Of a stretch of DNA of 9,185 nt, positions 4,442-9,185 are shown in pieces. Every line of letters begins with the position of its first letter. Position 1 is the stretch's first letter. Origin of the DNA: Thermocrinis sp. GTDB taxonomy: Bacteria; Aquificota; Aquificia; Aquificales; Aquificaceae. A program made the position numbers and the translations under genes. The notes under the pieces were generated by a model, which had not been told where the DNA came from, did not search any database, and worked only from the letters and a program-made list of their open reading frames with translations. The stretch spans positions 1-9,185 of the forward strand of contig WYEK01000099.1 of the NCBI GenBank assembly GCA_009903855.1. The letters run 5' to 3'.

Positions 4442-6816
4442 TGATGGAGGACTTTTTCAGATTGCCAGAGGTTCCGTCGGAGGAGTTTGAACTGCCCGCC
4501 ATGCCCCTGAGGGACTTGGTGGTCTTCCCCGCCATGGTTGTTCCCCTCTTTGTGGGCAGGGACTTTTCTGTCAGAGCCATAGAGAGCGCCCTCAAAAGGG
4601 ACAGGCTAATCCTCTTGGTCTTGCAAAAGGAAAAGAACGTGGAGGAGCCAGACAAAGAAGGCATTTACTCTATGGGCGTTATAGCCCACATCATCCGGGC
4701 AACGCCTTTGGAGGAAGGAAAGCTAAAAATACTCGTGCAGGGTATAAAGAGGGCGCATATAAAGGACTACTACAAAAAGGAGGACCACTACTGGGCGTTG
4801 GTTAAAGCCATAGATGAAAAGGAAATAAACCCGGAGGAACTTAGCAGAGAAGACAGGGCATACATTTCCGCTGTAAAGGAGCTTTTGGATAGGGCGGTAG
4901 CCTTAGGAAAGCAGGTGATCCCGGACCTCCTGATGGTAATAAGGGAGTTGGAGGACCCCGGAAAGCTGGCGGACCTTACCGCATCCATTTCGGACATAAA
5001 GTCCCACGAAGCCCAGAAGGTCTTAGAAAGCTTGGATCCCATCGAAAGGCTAAAGCTGGTATATCAGTATCTGTCCAACGAAGTGGGTATGCTGGAAGTC
5101 CAGAGCAGGATCAGGAACACCGCAAGGGAAAGAATAGAGAAGGAGCAGAGGGAGTACTTCCTCAGGCAACAGCTAAAGGCTATCCAAGAAGAGCTCGGAG
5201 AGCTTGACGAGAAAAAGGAAGAGATAGAGAACTACAGAAAGAAGTTAGCCCAGCTGAAGCTTTCAAAAGAGGTGCGGGAAGAAATAGAAAAGCAGATAAA
5301 GAGGCTGGAGAGAATGCATCCAGAATCTGCGGAGGCTGGAGTGATAAGAACTTGGCTTGATTGGGTCTTGGAATTGCCCTGGAACAAAAAAACCAAAGAC
5401 AGATACAACTTAGAAAGGGTCAAAGAGATCTTGGACAGGGATCACTACAACTTAGAGAAGGTAAAGGAGCGAATCATAGAGTATTTGGCGGTGAAGAAGC
5501 TTACAAAAGGTAAAAGCACTGCGGTGCAGATCCTCTGTTTTGTAGGTCCTCCGGGCGTAGGCAAAACATCCCTTGGAAAATCCATAGCGGAAGCCTTGGG
5601 TAAAAAGTTCGTGAGAATATCCTTGGGTGGCATAAGGGACGAGGCGGAGATCAGAGGACACAGGAGAACCTACGTGGGTGCCCTACCGGGTCGGATCATT
5701 CAGGCGGTAAAGCAGGCGGGTACCAAAAACCCTCTGATCGTTCTGGATGAAATAGATAAGATATCCATATCCTTCCAAGGAGACCCTGCCGCAGCGCTGT
5801 TGGAGGTGTTGGACCCAGAACAAAACAAGACCCTTACAGACCTGTACATAGGCTTACCCTTTGACCTGTCGGAGGTGTTCTTTGTCTGCACCGCCAACAG
5901 GGTGGATACAATTCCAAGACCTCTCCTTGATAGGATGGAGGTGATATACCTCTCTGGTTATTCGGAGGAGGAGAAGGTATTTATAGCCAAAAATCACCTG
6001 TTGCCCAAGCTTTTGCCCTTGCACGGCTTTAAACAGGGAGAGGTTATATTCCAAGAGGAAGCCCTTTTGGAGGTTATAAGAGGATACACCCGCGAATCTG
6101 GAGTTAGAAACCTCCAAAGGCAGTTGGGAACCATCCTAAGAAAGCTTGCCCTCAGAAAGCTAAGGGGCGAAAAGCCACCCTTTGAGGTAAAGGCCCAAGA
6201 CGTTAAAGGGTTTTTGGGAGTGCCCAAGAGATTTACAGACAAGGAAGATACACCAATGGTTGGCTTGGCAATAGGTCTTGCTTGGACGGAGGTGGGCGGT
6301 GAGATCATGCTCATAGAGGCAACCCGGTTCAAAGGCAAGGGCAATCTCATACTTACCGGTTCCCTTGGAGATGTGATGAAGGAGTCCGCCCAAGCTGCAA
6401 TGTCTTACATAAAGTCTAAAGCGGAAGATTACGGAATAAACCCGGAGGAGTTTTCCAACTGGGATGTACATATACATGTGCCGGAGGGAGCTGTGCCCAA
6501 AGATGGACCCTCTGCGGGTATTACCATTGCTACAGCCCTACTCTCTCTGTTTACAGACATACCCGTCAGGTCTGACATTGCCATGACTGGGGAGGTTACA
6601 CTGCGCGGAAGGGTTCTACCAGTAGGTGGGCTAAAGGAGAAGATCCTCGCCGCCAAGAGGGCTGGCATATATGAGGTGATCCTTCCCGAGAAGAATAAAG
6701 ATGAGGTTTTGGAAGATTTACCCGCCTACGTGAGGGACAAAATGACTTTTCACTTTGTCAAAGACTTAGACCAGGTCTTCGAAAAGGCGCTTGTTTCTAA
6801 CCCAAAGAAAACTTAA
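4441..6816 (+). CDS. lon: ATP-dependent Lon protease (LonA type)
   Basis: Lon is a cytoplasmic hexameric AAA+ serine protease that degrades misfolded and regulatory proteins. The 791 residues cover all domains: N-terminal substrate-binding LAN domain (about 15-205, typical LPAMPLRDLVVFPAMVVPLF), coiled-coil helical region (about 215-295), AAA+ module with Walker A GPPGVGKTS (369-377), Walker B LIVLDEID (432-439) and the RPLLDRME segment after it (493-500), then the protease domain with PKDGPSAG (catalytic Ser691) and GGLKEK (catalytic Lys734), 43 residues apart as in other Lon proteases. I chose ATG 4441, whose A is the last base of the ftsY stop TGA; GGAGGAG at 4423-4429 is the likely ribosome-binding site. 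TTG 4438 or ATG 4444 would change the protein by one residue. Expression is probably coupled to ftsY; no separate heat-shock promoter is evident. Confidence 0.97.
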   Translation: MMEDFFRLPEVPSEEFELPAMPLRDLVVFPAMVVPLFVGRDFSVRAIESALKRDRLILLVLQKEKNVEEPDKEGIYSMGVIAHIIRATPLEEGKLKILVQGIKRAHIKDYYKKEDHYWALVKAIDEKEINPEELSREDRAYISAVKELLDRAVALGKQVIPDLLMVIRELEDPGKLADLTASISDIKSHEAQKVLESLDPIERLKLVYQYLSNEVGMLEVQSRIRNTARERIEKEQREYFLRQQLKAIQEELGELDEKKEEIENYRKKLAQLKLSKEVREEIEKQIKRLERMHPESAEAGVIRTWLDWVLELPWNKKTKDRYNLERVKEILDRDHYNLEKVKERIIEYLAVKKLTKGKSTAVQILCFVGPPGVGKTSLGKSIAEALGKKFVRISLGGIRDEAEIRGHRRTYVGALPGRIIQAVKQAGTKNPLIVLDEIDKISISFQGDPAAALLEVLDPEQNKTLTDLYIGLPFDLSEVFFVCTANRVDTIPRPLLDRMEVIYLSGYSEEEKVFIAKNHLLPKLLPLHGFKQGEVIFQEEALLEVIRGYTRESGVRNLQRQLGTILRKLALRKLRGEKPPFEVKAQDVKGFLGVPKRFTDKEDTPMVGLAIGLAWTEVGGEIMLIEATRFKGKGNLILTGSLGDVMKESAQAAMSYIKSKAEDYGINPEEFSNWDVHIHVPEGAVPKDGPSAGITIATALLSLFTDIPVRSDIAMTGEVTLRGRVLPVGGLKEKILAAKRAGIYEVILPEKNKDEVLEDLPAYVRDKMTFHFVKDLDQVFEKALVSNPKKT

Positions 6817-6823
6817 GAATTAA

Positions 6824-6852
6824 TTGACAAGGCTTTTATTTGTGTCTATATT
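6824..6852 (+). promoter_or_regulatory. Promoter of the DUF454-like / membrane protein / QueC-like operon
   Basis: A perfect -35 TTGACA (6824-6829) is followed after 17 bp by -10 TATATT (6847-6852, 5 of 6 consensus). It begins 8 bp after the lon stop, with no terminator hairpin between, so some lon read-through is likely. Transcription from about 6859 places the first usable start at ATG 6885 and rules out the TTG at 6840, which lies inside the promoter. Confidence 0.75.
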
Positions 6853-6884
6853 CATCCTTGCATAAGTGTGATTGGTGTGCAAAC

Positions 6885-7124
6885 ATGAGAAAGCTCCTTT
6901 ACAGGACTATTGCTGGAATTTTGCTACTGCTTGCTTTTGTGGGTGTCTTTTTGCCACTGCTTCCAACGGTTCCCTTTGTGCTGTTGGCTGTTTTCTTTTT
7001 GGTTAGGTCTTCAAAAAGAGACTTAGTGCGCCTTAAAAGGGTTCCTTATATTGGTAAAATTCTGTATCCTTACATAAAAAGGGTAGCAAAATGGAATACA
7101 CAACAGCCAAGTTCTTCCACCTGA
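6885..7124 (+). CDS. Short DUF454/YbaN-like inner membrane protein
   Basis: This 79-residue protein has a basic N-terminus (MRKLLYR) and two closely spaced hydrophobic helices (about 8-23 and 28-40) joined by LPLLPTVPF (23-31), followed by RSSKR. The pattern matches the DUF454 (YbaN) family, whose typical motif is FLPLLPTTPF then a helix and RSS. The function of that family is unknown. Members are usually about 115-125 residues, so this copy is short: its C-terminal tail stops soon after the amphipathic segment PYIGKILYPYIKRV (54-67). ATG 6885 is preferred over an in-frame TTG at 6840 that falls within the promoter. The last 34 bp overlap the next gene in another frame, suggesting translational coupling, or that the tail was lost or rewritten when the overlap arose. 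Confidence 0.75.
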   Translation: MRKLLYRTIAGILLLLAFVGVFLPLLPTVPFVLLAVFFLVRSSKRDLVRLKRVPYIGKILYPYIKRVAKWNTQQPSSST

Positions 7125-7531
7125 TAGGCGTCTTTTTGTGGGTTGCATCCTCCTCTTCCTTAGGGCTTTTTATGATCTACGGAAACTTTAAAGATACCAA
7201 ATGCGACAAGCACATTCTCAGAAACTTCTACCGATGGATGACAAACCTTGAGATAGTAGGCTTTGTTCTTGCCCTTGCTATGGGCTTTTACATGCTACAT
7301 TTACTTAAATATCGCTTTGACATAAACTGGTTAAACTACAAACTGCCCATTGTACTGTTCCTCTTTTTGCCCTTGGAGGTCCTAAACTTCTGGTTTGTGA
7401 ATATACACATACCAAAGAGCCAAGACAAAGAAAAGGCATACAAAAGATACGACCTTTTTAACTACATCGTAGCCCTGCCCTTGCTGGTGGGTGGTCTGGT
7501 GGTAGTCTATTTGGCGGTGGTTAAGCCATGA
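7091..7531 (+). CDS. Four-helix integral membrane protein (CopD/DUF2269-like)
   Basis: The 146 residues form four predicted membrane helices (about 8-29, 50-71, 83-104 and 121-143) with short basic loops. The start MEYTTAKFFHLIGVFLWV, with a His in the first helix (His10) before a small-residue-rich segment, resembles CopD/DUF2269-type small membrane proteins, some of which bind haem or affect copper uptake. The assignment rests on general pattern and is tentative. No signal peptide or catalytic motif is visible. ATG 7091 lies within the end of the preceding DUF454-like gene (34-bp overlap), with AAGGG about 7 nt upstream as ribosome-binding site. Its TGA overlaps the ATG of the QueC-like gene (ATGA, 7528-7531), so the three genes form one coupled operon. 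Confidence 0.85.
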   Translation: MEYTTAKFFHLIGVFLWVASSSSLGLFMIYGNFKDTKCDKHILRNFYRWMTNLEIVGFVLALAMGFYMLHLLKYRFDINWLNYKLPIVLFLFLPLEVLNFWFVNIHIPKSQDKEKAYKRYDLFNYIVALPLLVGGLVVVYLAVVKP

Positions 7532-8148
7532 AAAAGAGTGTGGTTCTTTTCAGTGGAGGAGTGGAAAGTACGTGTGTTCTATACCTCAAGCTCTTGGAAG
7601 GGCAGGTTGTTTATCCGGTTTATGTTAAATGCGGAATGCCCTGGGAAGGGCTTGAGTATGTGAAAGCTACTGAGCTCTGGCAAGAGACAAAAAGAAGGTT
7701 TCCAAAGTTGATGCCTATAAAGGTTCTGTCTCTAAAAGCTTACCATAAGAAACACAAAGCCATAGAGACGGAAGAGGAATTGTTTATCCCTCTCAGAAAC
7801 TTAACACTATTAACTGTGGTGGCAGGATACGCCCTGTCAAAGAGGGCGGAGAGTATAGGCATAGGAAGTTTGGGACTGTATCCCTTTCCCGATAACAACC
7901 TTGCCTACCTTAAAGAGGTGGAAAGGCTGATCAAAGAAGGTTCAAAGCAAAGGTTAAAAATAGAGGTTCCCCTTTTTGGCATGGAAAAGGGCGAGGTTGT
8001 AAAGAGATTTTCAAAATGGGTGCCCTTGCATCAGACCTTTTCCTGCGTCAATCCCATTTTACGCAACGGGAATGTCCTTCATTGTGGAAGATGTATAAAG
8101 TGCAAAGAGAGGGAAGAAGCCTTCAAAGAAGCCCAAATTCCTTTATGA
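7528..8148 (+). CDS. QueC-like PP-loop ATPase (7-cyano-7-deazaguanine synthase family)
   Basis: QueC converts 7-carboxy-7-deazaguanine to preQ0 with ATP and ammonia, a step in queuosine/archaeosine synthesis and in some 7-deazaguanine DNA modifications. This 206-residue cytoplasmic protein shows the PP-loop SGGVEST (9-15), the nucleotide-site segment IPLRNLTLL (87-95), and a zinc site of Cys173, Cys186, Cys189 and Cys192 (FSC, then HCGRCIKC) followed by REEAF, all typical of QueC. Two things differ: the PP-loop Asp (SGGxDS) is Glu, and the region after the P-loop (YPVYVKCGMPWEGLEY) lacks the usual GQRH-like segment. It therefore belongs to a divergent QueC branch and its substrate is less certain. 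No queD, queE or folE lies nearby. The start codon overlaps the previous stop (ATGA); the end overlaps the convergent exporter gene by 26 bp. Confidence 0.85.
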   Translation: MKKSVVLFSGGVESTCVLYLKLLEGQVVYPVYVKCGMPWEGLEYVKATELWQETKRRFPKLMPIKVLSLKAYHKKHKAIETEEELFIPLRNLTLLTVVAGYALSKRAESIGIGSLGLYPFPDNNLAYLKEVERLIKEGSKQRLKIEVPLFGMEKGEVVKRFSKWVPLHQTFSCVNPILRNGNVLHCGRCIKCKEREEAFKEAQIPL

Positions 8149-8875
8149 AGAACACAAAGCTAAGCAAAAATCCCCAAGCAACGATCACCGCTTTGGCGGT
8201 TTTCTGATTTAGCCTTTTGGCTACCACTGCCCCCAAGTATCCACCCAGCATAAAAGCCGGCATCATAACAAGCACAAAATTAAAGGCAACCTTGCCACTA
8301 AACAAAAAGATAAAGGCACCCAAAAGGTTTATCACAAAACCCAAAAAATTCTTGAGGGCTATGGTCAGTTGCATATTTGAAACGCCAGAAAGCACTATGG
8401 AGGATGCCATCATTATGCCTATACCCGCCCCAAAGTAGCTCCCATAGATAGCTGTGAGAAACTGAAGCAAGATAGGAAGAAACCTTGAGGAGTTGCCAAG
8501 CCTTGTTATGAACTTGAGAATCAGCTCACTGAAGGCAAGCAGAAGGGTAGCAAGGCCTATCAAAAAGGGAACAGCCTTTTTAAAGGTCTCAGGCGGAGTT
8601 TGTATGAGCAAAAAAGCACCAAGCAGGGCACCAAGCAAAGATGGAAGCAAAAAGGTTTTAAGAATAGGGAAGTTTTCCCTCAGAGTCTTTCTGTAGCTCA
8701 GGGCACTGGTAAAAGGTCCAAGCCATAGGGCTACGGTGTTCGTTACGTTGGCAGAGAGTGGATCTAAGCCTGCAAAGACCAAAGCGGGAAAGGTTATAAG
8801 GGTTCCACCACCAGCTATGGCATTTATAAAACCAGCTACGATGGAAGCGAGGATTGGTATTAGGTAGGTTTCCAT
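8123..8875 (-). CDS. TauE/SafE (TSUP) family membrane exporter/permease
   Basis: This 250-residue protein, with about eight hydrophobic segments, belongs to the TauE/SafE family (TSUP), whose members move sulfite, sulfoacetate, sulfolactate or related anions across the cytoplasmic membrane. The two half-repeat signatures are clear: GFINAIAGGGTLITFP (15-30) with NVTNTVAL (43-50) in the first half, and YGSYFGAGIGIMM (144-156) followed by a helix ending GGYLGAVVAKRL (211-222) in the second. The actual substrate cannot be read from sequence. The start ATG 8875-8873 has TAAGGA (8890-8885) nine bases upstream. That motif directly follows the tRNA-Cys 3' end, so the gene is probably the third member of a tRNA-Gly/tRNA-Cys transcript. 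Its 3' end overlaps that of the QueC-like gene tail to tail. Confidence 0.92.
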   Translation of the reverse strand: METYLIPILASIVAGFINAIAGGGTLITFPALVFAGLDPLSANVTNTVALWLGPFTSALSYRKTLRENFPILKTFLLPSLLGALLGAFLLIQTPPETFKKAVPFLIGLATLLLAFSELILKFITRLGNSSRFLPILLQFLTAIYGSYFGAGIGIMMASSIVLSGVSNMQLTIALKNFLGFVINLLGAFIFLFSGKVAFNFVLVMMPAFMLGGYLGAVVAKRLNQKTAKAVIVAWGFLLSFVFFIKEFGLL

Positions 8876-8890
8876 GGTTGGTTTTCCTTA

Positions 8891-8962
8891 AGGCAACGGG
8901 CGGATTCGAACCGCCGTAGAAGGGATTTGCAGTCCCTCGCCTAACCACTCGGCCACGTTGCC
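8891..8962 (-). tRNA. tRNA-Cys (anticodon GCA)
   Basis: A complete 72-nt cloverleaf: acceptor stem GGCAACG/CGTTGCC, D arm GCC/GGC, anticodon stem AGGGA/TCCCT with loop CTGCAAA (GCA, reading UGC/UGU), and T arm GGCGG-TTCGAAT-CCGCC. The discriminator is U73, the known identity base of tRNA-Cys. CCA is not encoded: the bases after U73 are TAAG, so CCA must be added enzymatically. It lies 4 bp after tRNA-Gly and 15 bp before the exporter ATG on the same strand. Confidence 0.97.
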
Positions 8963-8966
8963 TAAG

Positions 8967-9038
8967 AGCGGGCGACGGGACTCGAACCCGCGACCTGCTG
9001 CATGGCAAGCAGCCGCTCCACCTCTGAGCTACGCCCGC
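8967..9038 (-). tRNA. tRNA-Gly (anticodon GCC)
   Basis: A complete 72-nt cloverleaf: acceptor stem GCGGGCG/CGCCCGC, D arm GCTC/GAGC, anticodon stem GCTGC/GCAGC with loop TTGCCAT (GCC, reading GGC/GGU), and T arm GCGGG-TTCGAGT-CCCGT with one G-U pair. The discriminator is U73 and CCA is not encoded. It is the first gene of the leftward unit tRNA-Gly, tRNA-Cys, exporter, with its mature 5' end only about 4 bp from the predicted start of transcription. Confidence 0.97.
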
Positions 9039-9048
9039 TATAATTTAT

Positions 9049-9057
9049 ATTATAACA
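9049..9057 (-). promoter_or_regulatory. Extended -10 promoter of the tRNA-Gly/tRNA-Cys/exporter unit
   Basis: The minus strand reads TGTTATAAT here (hexamer 9054-9049), the same extended -10 as at atpG, again followed by TAAAT one base later. No good -35 is present at 16-18 bp; the nearest is a weak GAC-containing stretch. Transcription should start near 9042, about four bases before the tRNA-Gly 5' end (9038). Confidence 0.7.
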
Positions 9058-9128
9058 TTACTCTATATACGTCGGGTGAGAAATTCAAAGAAGCTGTAAA
9101 TCTCTTAGGAAAAAAGCTTTGGCAAGGA

Positions 9129-9147
9129 GGGGGCTTATAATACCCCC
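9129..9147 (+). promoter_or_regulatory. -10 element within a GGGGG/CCCCC inverted repeat, promoter of the right-edge gene
   Basis: TATAAT (9136-9141) lies inside GGGGG (9129-9133), 9 bp, CCCCC (9143-9147), a perfect 5-bp inverted repeat. Transcription would start near 9148, giving a 5' leader of about 24 nt before the ATG at 9172. No good -35 is visible. The inverted repeat could be an operator over the -10, but short G/C runs also arise by chance. Confidence 0.5.
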
Positions 9148-9157
9148 AAACCCCACC

Positions 9158-9165
9158 AAGGAGGT
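9158..9165 (+). promoter_or_regulatory. Ribosome-binding site AAGGAGGT
   Basis: A full-consensus Shine-Dalgarno sequence six bases before the ATG at 9172. It is the best ribosome-binding site in the window and suggests a well-translated gene. Confidence 0.85.
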
Positions 9166-9171
9166 ACTAAC

Positions 9172-9185
9172 ATGAAAAATTACCT
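9172..9185 (+). CDS. Start of an unidentified gene, cut by the right edge
   Basis: Only four full codons are visible (MKNY). The call rests on the perfect Shine-Dalgarno at 9158-9165, the promoter -10 at 9136-9141, and the ATG at the right distance from both. The product cannot be identified. It is divergent from the tRNA unit. Confidence 0.75.

Noticed and set aside
6840..6884. TTG start extending the DUF454-like protein by 15 residues
   Set aside because: The extension lies inside the -35/-10 promoter and has no membrane-protein character; ATG 6885 gives a normal family N-terminus.
8016..8207. Open frame overlapping the end of the QueC-like gene, plus strand
   Set aside because: A shadow in another frame of two well-supported genes.
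8958..9140. Open frames across the tRNA genes on both strands
   Set aside because: They translate tRNA sequence (typical RRDSNPRP-like artefact) and are not proteins.

Overview
The window looks like a chromosomal segment of a thermophilic bacterium, most likely of the Aquificales (Hydrogenobacter/Thermocrinis/Aquifex type). This is inferred from tight gene packing with one-base gaps and overlaps, heavy use of AGG/AGA (Arg) and ATA (Ile) codons, Lys/Glu-rich proteins, an FtsY whose N-terminal part is a TPR-like helical domain, and the gene mix. The exact genus cannot be fixed from the sequence alone.

Left third: a reading frame leaving the left edge (1-175, minus strand) is followed by a large CRISPR array (219-1798; 24 near-identical 29-nt repeats, 23 spacers of 35-43 nt). 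A consensus-like promoter (TTGACA, 17 bp, TATCTT) on the minus strand ends about 20 bp before the right-hand repeat. Together with the GTTGAAAG end of the repeat, this sets transcription leftwards and puts the leader, and the newest spacers, at the right. No cas gene is visible. The leader/intergenic stretch (1799-2202) has no convincing gene but is highly structured: a five-unit 8-bp tandem repeat, a perfect stem-loop, and a perfect 12-bp inverted repeat whose two arms each contain an outward-facing extended -10 promoter. One would fire right into atpG, giving an almost leaderless mRNA, and the other left into the CRISPR leader.

Middle: an apparent three-gene operon on the plus strand, atpG (F1 gamma) - ftsY (SRP receptor) - lon (ATP-dependent protease), with a one-base gap and a one-base stop/start overlap. 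It links energy conversion, membrane-protein targeting and protein quality control. A new promoter (TTGACA, 17 bp, TATATT) after lon drives a second overlapping operon: a short DUF454/YbaN-like membrane protein, a four-helix membrane protein, and a divergent QueC-like PP-loop enzyme.

Right: a minus-strand unit reads tRNA-Gly(GCC), tRNA-Cys(GCA), then a TauE/SafE (TSUP) membrane exporter whose ribosome-binding site almost touches the tRNA-Cys 3' end. The exporter and the QueC-like gene converge and overlap by 26 bp at their 3' ends. A divergent promoter and a perfect Shine-Dalgarno start a further gene that is cut after four codons by the right edge.

Most worth a second look: the orientation and promoter of the array, two adjacent spacers that each span a Shine-Dalgarno plus ATG of a foreign gene, the mirror-image divergent promoter between leader and atpG, and the tRNA-exporter junction.
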